Source: Vanilla planifolia (taxonomy: Eukaryota; Streptophyta; Magnoliopsida; Asparagales; Orchidaceae). Taken from it: DNA of 64,000 bases. The DNA is taken from contig CM043868.1 in the NCBI GenBank assembly GCA_023846275.1, positions 7,211,653 to 7,275,652 on the forward strand. The letters are read 5' to 3'. The notes under the pieces were generated by a model. The model worked only from the letters and a program-made list of their open reading frames with translations. It did no database searches and had not been told where the DNA came from. Both the position numbers and the translations under genes were made by a program. Each line of letters begins with the position of its first letter. Position 1 is the stretch's first letter. Positions 12,941 to 24,049 of the stretch are shown piece after piece.

Positions 12941-13692
12941 TATCTTGCCTTACCAAAGTATTTGCACTTTACACTAGTGTCCAATCTTCAACCGTCTTTT
13001 AATAAAATCCTTCAGCCTCTCAAAGTCCTTCTGCCTTAAATGTTATTCTCATAACTCTAAAATGGATGCCCTTCGACATTGATTTCTTCCATTCCATTCA
13101 CTTCTCAAAATTCTGCAGCATTCTCTCGTAGAGATGTTCAAGTACATGACGTAAGGATCAATATTCTACAATATCTGGAAAATATGTCTGCAATTTTCTT
13201 TTCAAAAATAATTTTGATATAATAAACAAATATATTATTAAATAAAATTGTTATTGTGAATAAGGATAAAATAAAAAATTTGAAAAATAAAACAAAAAAG
13301 AACAAACATAACCATTGGTTTTGTTTTTCCACCGTAAACGAATATTATGAAGATATTAATCTCATGGATTTTTTTATAAAATAAAATGTTACTCAGCAGT
13401 AACTCCAAGACCAGTATTCTTCATCGCCGGATTATTTCCAGCAAAAAAAAAAAAACCTGCATTTGCCTGCTTTCTCTACCCCGCCCGCATTCACAAACGG
13501 TAAATACATAAAAACAAAATACATTATCTCCTACCAGTTCCACACACACACCCCTTCTCTCCCGACCTATCTTTTAATAAAAAGAAGCATGGAGCCATCC
13601 CTGTCGCCGGTCTTGTCCCATCATCCGGGCTTCGTTTACAGAAACGAATACGGATCTGGTTCCGTCTGCGCACCGATACCCGCGCCCTGGCT
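12941..13692. other. 3' flank of the SDR gene
   Basis: The minus-strand SDR gene ends at 13693, so its 3' untranslated region should lie here. No perfect AATAAA on the minus strand sits in the first 150 bases downstream. A-rich runs near 13445 and a CA-rich run near 13543-13554 are simple sequence. Open frames on both strands at 13463-13732 overlap the last exon and its 3' side and are treated as shadows. Confidence 0.4.
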
Positions 13693-15319
13693 TCACTCCG
13701 TCTCCTCTCCTGCCCTCTCCTCCGCGGCATGAATCATGGCCTCCGACTCGCACCAAAGTCGCGCCTCCGCCTCCTCCTCGCAGTTTGATGTCTCCACCAT
13801 GTTGCAGTCTGCGTAATACTTCCCGCTCACACCGGACATTGCCGGATGCACCGCCACGTAGCATGTCGTTGCCGCCGCCTGCGTAAGACGCTACACATCA
13901 CATGCTCGTTTGTATAACCCACATAAGCCACGCAAATCTACGGCAGTGCAGAGAAAAAAGAAGGGTGGGAGATTGCCTGGGCAACGGTCTTCACGAACTT
14001 TGACGCGATAAAGAACATCAGCTCTGCCAGTTCGAATCACAATTTCAGGGTTACATTTACAAATACACTTTTAGTGGTATTTATATCCAAGAGGAACATA
14101 TACATCACCAATTAAAACGAAGCCCTCAATGTCACGGTTGAGGCGAGTCCTGGCGATCCCCGGATTCACGCAGTTAACGGTAACGTTTGCTCCCATTTTC
14201 TTCGTCATTAAAAATTATTTATGAACTAGTTTGTTTTTCAAATAGAACTTTTATTCTTTAAAAAAATATAAAATCAATACCTTGAGCCTTCTTGCCATCT
14301 CTTTCGTATGCATCACCATTGCCAGTTTAGACAGCCCATATGCTCTCCCCGCATCATAACGGCTGCATACCATTTAAGCCAACGTCAAAATTAGATACAT
14401 TAAGCAACTATATAAACTTTCAATGCATTCCTTTTTAACGGCGTTAGTGAATACGCGTACACTTGGCCGGCGGCTAAAAGGCGCAGATAGCTTAGTGGAT
14501 CACCGGAGTACCAACGGTGACTGCCGGAGCTAACGTTGACGATGCGGCCCTCTATCCCCGACTCCCTTGCCGTCTCAGCCATCTTCTCCAGTAGTAATTT
14601 TGTGAGCAGAAAGTGGCCTATGTAATTTTTTTTAACAGGAAAATTAGTATTTTCTCAAATAACATGGTGATACGTGAAAAGCGATCTTATATTCGTTCAC
14701 CGAGATAATTTGTGGCGAAGGTGAGCTCAATTCCGTCCTCCGACACTGCTTGCTCGTACACGAACCTCCCCGCATTGTTACTGCAAGATTCAGTTAACTA
14801 ATTACAGATAAAACAACAAAATATTGTAGAAATTAATTATTATTTGCATTTGGCAAAGAGAGTAATGACATGAGAAGGTTGAGCGGGAGGCCGAGGGCGA
14901 GAAACTGGGAGACAAAGGATCGGACGGACGAGAGTGAGCCGAGGTCAAGATGGAAGACGATGATCTCGCAATCGGGGTATGAGGAAGCGAGGTGGAGCCG
15001 AGACTCCTCGGCCACATCACGATTCCGCCCCGCGAGGATAAGCCGCACGCCATGGGCCACTAGAACGCTTGCGGTCTCGAGACCAATGCCCGACGTCGCG
15101 CCTGGTGGAGCATTTAATCATGCACAAGTCGTCATCCATCTGACGGGGATGAAAGGAAAAAATAGGAGGTGCGGATGAGTTACCCGTAATGATGGCGGTG
15201 AGGGAGCGGAGATCAGTGGCGGAGGCGGCGGCGGTGGTCACTTCATTGGCGGTGGAGGAGGAGCCGAAGCCGCTCTGCCCAGTGGATCCAAGTAAGTATT
15301 TTAGAGTCCGGGCGAGCAT
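13693..15319 (-). CDS. Short-chain dehydrogenase/reductase, TIC32 / retinol dehydrogenase-like
   Basis: Predicted NADP(H)-dependent oxidoreductase of the classical SDR fold; the physiological substrate is unknown. I join eight exons on the minus strand: 15319-15184, 15101-14870, 14780-14701, 14617-14461, 14362-14281, 14199-14109, 14023-13977 and 13878-13693. They total 1,011 nt (336 residues plus TGA), a usual family length, and remain in frame across all seven junctions. Visible motifs: cofactor loop TGATSGIG at residues 45-52, NNAG at 124-127, ATNYLGH at 145-151 with the tetrad Asn147, VSS with catalytic Ser180, and YGLSK with Tyr210 and Lys214. The N-terminus (KYLLGS.GQSGFGS.STA.EVT) and the end (AAATTCYVAV, GVSGKYYADCN) match plant TIC32-like SDRs. 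TIC32 itself is described at the chloroplast inner envelope; location here is inferred only. Six introns are GT-AG; the last appears to be GC-AG. No disabling change was found. Exons are far more GC-rich than the surroundings. Confidence 0.88.
13879..13976 (-). other. Probable GC-AG intron (last intron of the SDR gene)
   Basis: The only join that keeps the family pattern KTVAQ followed by AAATTC places the donor at CCAG|GCAATC (13977/13976) and the acceptor at ACGCAG|GCGG (13879/13878). The donor therefore begins with GC, and the flanking AG|GCA fits the known minor GC-AG splice class. Using the next GT downstream would add residues with no counterpart in the family. Confidence 0.7.
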
Positions 15320-15453
15320 CTTTTCAATTTTAGCTTTCGATGGTCTTTTCTGTTGTACTGTCGATGGGCTGTCCGCCCTCCTCTTGTACTATTTTCTATC
15401 CTGGAAACTTTTCTGCTCTTTGGCGAATGAGGCGTACGTTCGTCGTCTCCCAA

Positions 15454-15479
15454 TTTATATACTAATTTTGCAGCACGTG
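15454..15479 (-). promoter_or_regulatory. Core promoter of the SDR gene: TATA box and G-box
   Basis: On the minus strand a TATATAAA box lies at 15461-15454, about 135 bases before the start codon, which suggests a 5' untranslated region of roughly 100 bases. Just upstream, at 15479-15474, is a perfect CACGTG G-box inside GCACGTGC, a known binding site of plant bZIP and bHLH factors in light and stress responses. Regulation by these is inference. Confidence 0.6.
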
Positions 15480-15985
15480 CGGGACATGCAGGGAGAATTT
15501 TTGCAAAAATATAATAAATTATCTTTGTAAAGGAAATTATGATGATTTTATGACGAATTTTATAACTCAAATTCCCTATGTTCGTGGGATGCGCTTGAAG
15601 GCACTCTCAACAAAAGGCTAACCTAATTTTTTATATTAAGTATTATTATTTTTTTAGTAAAATTTTTTATTTTTAATTTCAACAATTTGAATTATTAATT
15701 TTTTAGAACATAAATATTATTAATTATTATACACATATTTTGTTTGATAATTTTAATTATTAAAAACAAAAATTATATATAAGATCATTTATTAACCATC
15801 AACTAGACCATCTTATCTATGATCAAATTATTCAATATCAATGTCATCAAAGATTTAATTAAGATCAAACAATTTGATGATGGTTCAACAAATTTGATGG
15901 TAATAATCACAAGGTTATACACATATGGGATTTTTAAACTTTAAGGCAATTAATTAGTACAGTGTTATTCTTTGAAGTTAAAAAT
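15480..15985. other. Intergenic DNA between the SDR gene and LINE 2
   Basis: AT-rich sequence with no coding potential. It holds the upstream region of the SDR gene and ends at the candidate left target duplication of LINE 2 (15986-15999). Confidence 0.5.
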
Positions 15986-16189
15986 GACTCTTTGGCAAGA
16001 AAAAAAAGGGTTGTGCAAGAAAACTCACTACATTGCGAGTTTTGACTTCCAAGAACATGTTTTGGCTTTGTCCTCATCCCTCCTCCATCCCCGAGCTAGG
16101 GAGGTTCAAGAAGCCCTTCTCCAAGGCCCGTCGATGGTAAGCGGGTAGTCCATCTATCCTCGGTGCCCTCTCTTCCACTCATTCGGCGG

Positions 16190-17570
16190 CTCACGGTTTT
16201 GGTGAAATTGCTCAATTAGCTTTGGCGATGGCCTCGAAGCATAAGAACCTCATGCGGAAGCCGTTGCCGCAACAGTTATACACCACAGTAAAGTTGCTCA
16301 GGTGGTTCAGCTCTGTCCTACTCATCCGGCTGTACAGAACGAGGAATTGTTTAAAAACACTTCCGGTATCGTGTTAGCAGCAAAAGCACCGAATGTGGCA
16401 ACTGGAATTATTGATGTTGTTTATGATCCTAAAGGAAAAAAGAATTGCCTCTGATTCTAAATCATCTGAAATAGAGCAACATAATGTGATGATGGACTTC
16501 GGTCCCAAAGAGGAAGTTGTGCGTGAGCAGAAAATGTACGCGTTTCAATCCAATGTGATGAATGCTGAAGGTTCAAGCTTCTCTGTTTCTGATGTTAGAG
16601 CCGAAAATGCCCTGTTCCACTTTTCGATGAGCGCAGGGCTCCCTGCTCCAACAACATGCCCTACGACTGTTTGTCTTTTTGCCACTGCCAAGTCTGCTCC
16701 TCTTGCTCAATCCTCAACTGCCCAAAAGATGCAGAATATGATAAATGGGAATGGCATGCATCTTAATTCATAAGCCCAAAATTATGGCATCTATACTTTG
16801 AATGTTTCTACCCAACTGAAATCATTCAATGATGCTCTTTCTTCTTAGAATCATAATTGTACAGTGGCTCATCAGCCCTCAGTTTGGTTGAATCAACTGG
16901 TCGTTTACCCTTCGAACTTAGATGTTTCTTCTATTGCTCTCGCTGATAAATCATTAATAAATGGAACTATGGTTAAAATGTGTGATAAGGCTATTAAGTG
17001 AAGAATTAAATTTCATAAATTTGACTTGGTGGGATGCCTTCATAGAGACAGGTTTTCTTTCCTCTGACTTTCCCGTGAATTACATCACAGATGGGGAAAC
17101 ATGTAAAGATTTAAAGTTCTTGACATTGGTAAGACTTGTGTATGTTTGTACTTTGTCAATGCAGTGGATCGGGACCTCATTTGGCATGGAGGGCCTTGGA
17201 CTTTTGGTGGGTAAAAGCTAGGGTTGGATAAGTGGACTCATATATTTCTCCCCAACTTATTTGTGATTCTTTCAATCTCAATTTGGGTGCATTTACCAGA
17301 GCTCCCCTTTTTTTATTAGGATACGATGAATCTATTATGGATTGCATCATGAATTGGCAAACCTATACAGATTGATGAGTGGGCAAGAGACATGCAACGT
17401 TTGCACATATTTGTGTGTGAGTTAGTCTTTTGGCCTCGCTTTCATCCAGTATTTGGCTTGATGGCCAGATGGGCTTCACTTTCCAACACTTTGAGTATGA
17501 AGGTCTACCTATTATTTGTTTTGATTGTGGACAGGTTGGCCACTTTACTAGGGCATGTAAACCCACTCAG
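16190..17570 (+). pseudogene. LINE 2 ORF1 protein (DUF4283 plus CCHC zinc knuckle), broken
   Basis: ORF1 proteins bind the element RNA and act as chaperones. An open frame at 16393-16773 covers a low-complexity N-terminal part. From about 17160 to 17480 the frames give the DUF4283 pattern: DRDLIWHGGPWTFGG, W.HIFLPNLF, IWVHLPELP and IGKPIQID. This leads through FEYEGLPIIC into a complete CX2CX4HX4C knuckle (CFDCGQVGHFTRAC) at 17518-17559. Stops and frame changes between the blocks show that the protein is no longer made as a unit. The order DUF4283 then knuckle is typical of plant L1 ORF1. Confidence 0.85.
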
Positions 17571-18419
17571 GCCGCCCCTCTTTTGCTCTCGATGAGAGCC
17601 AACATATGCAAATAAGAACATGGATTATATTATCAATTCTAATCCCTAATTCAGTTCTGTATATGTTTGTGGAATGGTGATTCAAGTGCAAGTTGATGTG
17701 CATTCATGTGATGCATCAGCAAGGATGGGTGCTCCTTGCCAAGTTAATTCAATATGCTAATGATGAGTTTAAGTCAAAAATTATGGAAAGAGTTTAGGGG
17801 CTCTTTTCCTTCCTCTGTTTTCAGGTTTTCTATTATTTCTTTCACGTGGATTATGCTCGATACTAGGAATAATAGGTGTTGGTGCAAAATACTGTGACTT
17901 GTCCCAAGATTCCTTGCTACTGAATTGTGTTTTTTGTTTCTGGGTTTTGTTTGATCAAGAAACTATTGTACCATTGGTGGCTACATATGGGCTACTTGGC
18001 AATTATTGTTTGGGTGGATTCCATACATGGTTCAAGCAAGAATGGGTATTTGTTGCTTCCACATGTTGTTGTCCATTAGAACAATAGATTTTACTAGAGC
18101 TTGACTATTCAGTGGTGTTGCTGGGTCGTCGAATTGTAGATGCCTTTCTTCTCCACTATTCGTTTTTTATGTGGTTGAAAGAGCTGCTATTTTGTCCTAG
18201 AATATTTGGGGTATTAAATCCACTAAATATTAGACTCACTTATAGAATATGGTTAGGTACCACAGGATTATTTTTGGCAACGCTGTTGGGAACCCTTGCA
18301 AGTAATTATTTTCGTAAAAATGTTGATAAATTGTTGGGTCAGAATTGGAATTTTTTTGTGCAACTAGCTATGGGATATTTGAGAAGAATTGTCTTATTAT
18401 AGAAGAACTGGGTGCCAGT

Positions 18420-18870
18420 GGAGGTGATTGAGGCATCAAGTTAGGTGATTACACTTCAAATCACCTTGGTTGATGACAATCTTTAATAATGTTCTGTGGT
18501 ATATGCTTTTTAAAATCATTGTACTAGATGTATTGTTTGGGACCAAATCAAATGGGTAGCCACATTGGTGGTCCACTTCTGGTTTCTGGAGACTTTAACA
18601 TTACTTTGTCTCAAGATAAATAGAAGGGAGGAAGATTTTCTAGTATAGAATTCCCTATGAAGAGTTTGTTGATCTCATTCTTGATCTTAATCTTTATGAT
18701 CTAGGCTTTGTTAGTTTGTATTTTACTTGGTACAATAATAAGGATGGATCTGTAAGGATTTATGAAAGGTTTGATATATCTTTTTTGAATTTAGAAGGCA
18801 TGTACTCTTTTATTAACACTTATGTTACTCATTTTTCATGATCAACTTCGAATCATTGCCCTCTTCTTAT
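18420..18870 (+). pseudogene. LINE 2 endonuclease domain, broken, catalytic Asp lost
   Basis: VSGDFNITLSQDK near 18577-18620 and LYDLGFVSLYFTWYNNKDGS near 18690-18750 match the exonuclease-endonuclease-phosphatase domain of plant L1s, followed by IYERFD. The final SDHxP motif is present as SNHCP at 18848-18862, so the catalytic Asp codon GAT has become AAT (Asn). A stop follows directly after the QDK segment. The domain would not cut DNA even if translated. Confidence 0.8.
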
Positions 18871-19479
18871 TCAGATGCAACAGATGCATGTGAGAATGTT
18901 GAAAAGTAGACTATAATTTGAAAGTGGCTGGCTTTCTTCACCTCATTCTTTTGAGATAGTTTGGTCGGCTTGGCAAAGTATAGTTAGAGGGAAATTAATG
19001 GATGCGGTAGCTACCAAGTCAAGCAGAGCCTTACATGCTTTAAAGGCTTGGCATTCTAGGGAAATTAGCAATATTATTCATAAATTAAAGTAGCTTGAAA
19101 AAGAAATTGAGGATCTCCAAATGCGAGAGGACATTGATTTGAGCCAAGATGAGAATGCAATGTATGTAGTAAAAATCAAAGAACACCACTCTATCTTATC
19201 TCTTGAGGAGGCATAGTGGTGGCAAAGAGAAAAATTATGTTGGGCCCACCTTGGAGACAAAAATACTCAATTCTTTCATGCCGCAACAAGTAGGATGCAT
19301 AGCAATTATATTCACACATTAAAAGATGATACTGGCCAGGTTCTTCACTCTTTAGAGAAAACTCGGGACTATTTGTCATCTTTTTTTAAAGAAAAATGGT
19401 CCCCCTCACGGTCGATGGTTGTTCACTTTCTTGATATGTTGTTTCAGAGATATTTATCGATGGAGTAGGCAGAACTTCT

Positions 19480-20460
19480 CATTGTCCCAATTTTAGATGA
19501 TGAAATTAAAATGGCTACCCCTTCTCTTAAAAATCATAAATCTCCTGAGTCTTATTGCATTTTCAAGGAATTCATCAGAGGCTACTAGGGTATCACTAGT
19601 AGAGACTTGATCATTATAATGAGACAATTCTTTGAGGTGATTCACATGCCAAAGAATTAGATGGATATGTTAGTGGTCCTTATTTCTAAATTTTTCAGTG
19701 CATACATGTCGAACCAGTTTAGGCCCATTAGTCTTTGTAACACAGCTTATAAAATCATCACCAAACTTATGATTACGAGACATAAGTGTTATTACTTTTG
19801 ATTTCACCTGAGTAGATGGCTTTTATTCCTAACAGATTGGTGTATGATAACATCTTTTTTGCCCAGGAGATGACTCATAGGATGCATCGTTCCTCTTTTA
19901 TGGAAGGTCTTATGTTTATAAAACTAGACATGAAGCAAACAAATGATAGACTTAATTGGGATTTTCTACTATTCATGATGAAAAATATGAGATTTCCTTC
20001 ACTATTCTGCAAATAGTTGGAGACTTGTATCAAAGGTTTGAGATTTTGCATCTTGTTAAATGGAACTAAACTTCCTTAGATTGAGAGCACTCGTGGGTTG
20101 CGACAAGGTTGTCCACTTTTCTTTTATTTATTCATGATTATTATAGAATATTTTTCTTGTCTTGTTATTCAACAGGTGAAAGGGGGTATAGAAGTTGGAT
20201 TCAACACTTGTAGATTGGCTTCTAAAATCTCCCACCTTTTTATATGCAAATGATATAATTATATATACATCTGCTACACACACTACTACTACCACTGTTA
20301 ACTGTACTCTTAATGACTTCTCTTTATCCACCAGCCTCATGAGAAATCTTTCTAAATCCAACATCTCTTTCAGCCACAAGATGGTTAGCAAAAGAAAGAA
20401 CATGATTACTAGAAAACTTCATATTAAGTTAAAAATTGTTCCTACCTTGGTATTCTAATT
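19480..20460 (+). pseudogene. LINE 2 reverse transcriptase, broken, YADD mutated to YAND
   Basis: The RT blocks run in order: DDEIK...LK.HKSP near 19497-19545, QFRPISLCNTAYKIITKL near 19716-19770, an open frame from 19816 with AFIPNRLVYDNIFFAQE and LDMKQTNDRLNWDFL, then RGLRQGCPLFFYLFM near 20094-20140, and LYANDIII at 20240-20263. The active-site box is YAND at 20243-20254 in place of YADD, so the first metal-binding Asp is lost (GAT to AAT). A frameshift separates the block from the preceding one. The class is certain; activity is excluded. Confidence 0.9.
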
Positions 20461-21219
20461 CTAACATCAAAGCTACAAAAGAATGATTTTTGTTTTATAT
20501 TACAACTCATTGCAAATAGAATAAATGGGTGGGTGGCATGTGCTTTATCCATGACTAGTAGGCTTCAATTAATTAATTCAGTTCTATTATATATTCCAAT
20601 ATATTACCTCATTTATTATGTCATTTCAGTGGCCATCTTTTCTAATCTTGAATAATTAGTGAGATCCTTTCTTTGGAGTAGAAATATTGGTAGTAATACG
20701 ATTCATTATGTGAATTGGAAAAGGATCACTCTACCTAAGAATCAAAGTAGACGTGGTGTTACAAATCTTCTTGTTTGGCAATAAACTCTCATTTCCAAGC
20801 ATTGTGTTTGCATATTGGCAAAAGAAAATACTCCATGGCATAGGAATTTCAATATGCGGTATAGCTCATGACTGTTGGATGCCTATTATTTGTGTGGTGC
20901 TTCTATCACTTGCAAGCTCCTTCGTATAGTTGCTCCATGTGTTGCAAATCATATGGTTTGACGTGTTGCTTTGGGGCATAATGTTTCCATTTTGGATGAT
21001 AATTGGATTGGTCTTGCATCTCTTGCTAAATGGCAAACTTTTAAACATGTTGGAATTTCCACCTTCTATTAATCACTTTTTGCTGCATGAAAATTGTTAG
21101 AATCTTGAAATATTATAGGACTTTTTTGGAACTGATTTAACTCATCGCATCATGCATACTTTGTGTGTGCATAAAGCAGCAAATGATGTGTTGCTATGCC
21201 AATTTGTTATGGATTCTCA

Positions 21220-22290
21220 GTCTATTTCAAAGCAGGTTTATATCTAATTGAAAAGTGAAAATGAGGACCTGAATGCTAGCCGTACATTGCAATTTTCCTG
21301 GATTTGGAAACTTCCAATTCAGCCATGTGTGCAAGTTTTTCTTTAGAGATTGCTTATGAATGCTTTGCCAACTCGACAATTTTGATATAGTTGACACATT
21401 GGACTTGAAACTTTATGCTCATGGGGATGTTCAGAAGAAACAATCACTATAGCACATTTTCTAAGGCTGTACCAGGATGACTGCTATTTGGAAATGCATC
21501 CTGTAGTGGTTTAGATGTGCTTTGGATCAATTTTAACATTAGGATGTTAATTTGTTTTTTGTTTTGCTGAATTGGATGGCTTGGTATAGTAAATTTCATG
21601 CCATAGAGGACATTGTTTGTCATATTGCCTGCATATTTTACTTTTCTTAGTATTGTTGGAATGAGAAGTTGCACCATAACAAAGTTAGGCTACCTATTAC
21701 AATGTGGATCTTGTATATTATATGCATGCGATTAATGCTAAATCTTCTAGGTTGGATTACCAGAGACTTAACCACCCTTTTGGGTGGATTGTTAACCCTT
21801 CCACACTGTGGCCTCCACCTCCCAATAGTTGGATTCAGCATAATTATGATGCAATATTTGGTGAAAATGATGTTGTGGCTATGGGTATTATTTTGCAGGA
21901 TGTTTGTGGGAAATTGCTTAAGATTATAGACCAAAATTTTTACTGAGCTTCTGTTTCACATGTTGAGGAGGAGGTAATTTTTTATGCTTAGCATTGTGCT
22001 GTTCAACTTGGCTTACATCATTCTATAATTTGGATATAGTCTGATTCCATGGAAGTGGTCTCTAAACTCCACAAAGTATTGGTCATTATAGTCAATAGTG
22101 TACTTCTTTTGCTACAAATGCTCGCTAATTTATTGCTTTTAGACTTTCTTACATTCCACGAGAAGATAATAATGAAGTGGATTAGACAGCTCACTATGCA
22201 CTTTCTTTTGATTATACTTGGGAATGGGGTATTCCTTTTCCCAAACAATTTATTTCTATTTTATATTCTAATTATGTGTACGAACCTCCG
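21220..22290 (+). pseudogene. LINE 2 zf-RVT and RNase H-like domains, broken
   Basis: W.WKLPIQPCVQVFL.RLLMNALPTR near 21300-21375, followed by C.WGC..ETI.HFL near 21415-21460, matches the zinc-binding region at the end of plant L1 ORF2. From 21813 a PPPNSWIQHNYDAIFGEN segment followed by AMGIILQDVCGKLL gives the RNase H-like RVT_3 domain. The usual start of this domain is W...NFDGA; here N-Y-D is kept. Overlapping short frames at 21669-21946 are pieces or shadows of this domain. Confidence 0.75.
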
Positions 22291-22337
22291 TAGGGAGTAT
22301 ATTTTGTAGGCTTTGGCCATTATTATTTTAAAAATAT

Positions 22338-24049
22338 GGCTCTTTAACTTGATCTAATACTTAATTTTGTTAATCTAGAAGCATCACGTGGCCTAATGAC
22401 CATTTTGATCTCCTTCAAGAGTACTACCCATGAAAACCTAGATTAAAACGAGTTGTGATATTAACACGAAAACTCAATTTGAGAAACTTCTTATTGAGAA
22501 TTTATAATCTCCTCCTCATTGTAATCATATTTGGACTAAAAACGAATATTGGGAGAGCTACCTAGTTAAATTCACAATTTATTTCTCTTTTTCTTTTATT
22601 CATTGTATGCCATACCCTTTTAAGCAAAGTTATATTTTATTGGATTCATTTGTATCCAATGTAAGTAGGACCTTTTACTAGTAAGCATATAACTCACAAG
22701 AAGAAAACTTATATTTTCTAACATCTACTATAAAATGTTTTTAAAATTAATTATTTTAATTTTAAAATAATTCTTATAAAAAGAAGGAGACCTTTCATGT
22801 TTGTTAATACTTTCAATTATCATTACAGGTTGACATATTTAGTAATTGTAATTCGATTGTTATAAAAAGTTAGCCTTTTATAAAGATTGATTTATAACCA
22901 CTATAAAAAGACTTATCTTTTACAATAGTTAGCATTTAATTACTATAAAAGATCAAGCCTTTTATAATGGTTTACATTCAATAATTCTAAAAGGTCTTAG
23001 ACTCTATTTACAAATATCTTATGCATTTAAAAAAGGGTTTGGAAAAGATAATTTAAAAACATAATTTTTGAAAAACAAAATCAATCAAGTGAAAAGTGTA
23101 AGCTTGTTAAAAAGTATTTGTTAAAAATGGCGCATAAAAAGTAAAAGAACATTAGAAAATCCAATTTGAAACATGATTAGCAAGTAAAACCTTATACAAA
23201 GCCTCAAACAGCAGTTTTGGCCAAACATGCCCTAACCCAAATTGGTGATTCAATTGTATAACCTCTTTTCATTGTCATTCACCAACTCCCCTCATGAATG
23301 ATTTTCTTCTAACATCCAATGGATTCCATTATTTCTAGCAAATATCTTTTATTAATTAGCAATATCCCTTTCATTGTAAGTGGGTTTATCTTGTCTATTT
23401 CACTCATCATTATTTTGCACTTCACATTTTCATTCTTCAATGACAACCTAGTTTGGTTCACATACTTTTCTAGTAAATCTCATACTGAGTATTTGACGTA
23501 TTTTAATTCAATTCCTTTGTGTATATCATCATTTAATTGCTTCACTTCTTTGTGATTCAATTTTTATGACATCAGTTTTCACTAGATGTGTCATATAATA
23601 TTTAACAATTTTCATTTTATCATGGTATAAAGTAATTTATGATAAATAAATATAATTACATATAATATTATTTCAATTTTTTTTACAAATAATCTTGAAT
23701 TCATTTGTTAGTTTTACAAAGGTCATGGCACTTAGTAGAACACTAGTGATTTCTCAAGAAAGATATAAACAATTGATTAAATCACATGAATAATGCTTTC
23801 CTGTAGTACCATACTTGAGTTAGTTGCATTTGGATAATGGTTTTGTTACATTACTTAAATTTATATTACATAGAGAGTAAGTTGTTGTATTAATCTCCAA
23901 TTAAAAAATTATTATCATAATTGATTAGCTTTTATGTCTTAAAGGTTCGTTCAAGTAACTGTGTATAGATGACAAAATTCATGAACTAAATCTCAAACAT
24001 GATCCTAAATACAATCACGAGACAAGAATTAGTAACAAAACAACTTGAG
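22338..24049. other. AT-rich spacer with a cluster of TATAAAAG-type motifs
   Basis: No gene recognised. Between about 22855 and 23000 the words TATAAAA and CTTTTATA alternate; AGCCTTTTATAA occurs at 22872-22883 and again at 22956-22967. Such alternation resembles subterminal repeats of DNA transposons, but no terminal inverted repeat pair was found. The open frame at 23319-23555 is hydrophobic and AT-driven, with no domain I recognise. Confidence 0.4.

Larger units (their letters stand above)
16000..22337 (+). mobile_element. Near full-length L1-type LINE (LINE 2), inactive
   Basis: About 6.3 kb, the normal size of a complete plant L1, with both ORFs recognisable in order on the + strand: ORF1 (DUF4283 and CCHC knuckle), endonuclease, reverse transcriptase, zf-RVT and RNase H. 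The 5' end is GC-richer, as in plant L1 5' regions. The 3' end has the TTTTGTAGGCTTTGGCC style of plant L1 tails followed by an A/T-rich run. A candidate target duplication is GACTCTTTGGCAAG (15986-15999) against GGCTCTTTAACTTG (22338-22351), 10 of 14 identical, so the limits are tentative. Stops and frameshifts are numerous and two catalytic motifs are mutated. Confidence 0.88.

Noticed and set aside
13463-13864. Open frames on both strands around the SDR 3' end as separate genes
   Set aside because: They are other-frame readings of the GC-rich last exon and its flank; the frame ending at 13693 carries the conserved family sequence.
14020-14045. Minus-strand GATTCGAACTGG as a tRNA-like B box
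   Set aside because: It coincides with the acceptor end of an SDR intron and no cloverleaf forms.
14870-15530. Plus-strand open frames opposite SDR exons 1 and 2
   Set aside because: They mirror GC-rich coding sequence on the minus strand and show no domain of their own.
23319-23555. Hydrophobic 78-codon frame as a membrane protein gene
   Set aside because: The hydrophobic composition follows from T-rich sequence; no conserved motif, promoter or homologous block was seen.
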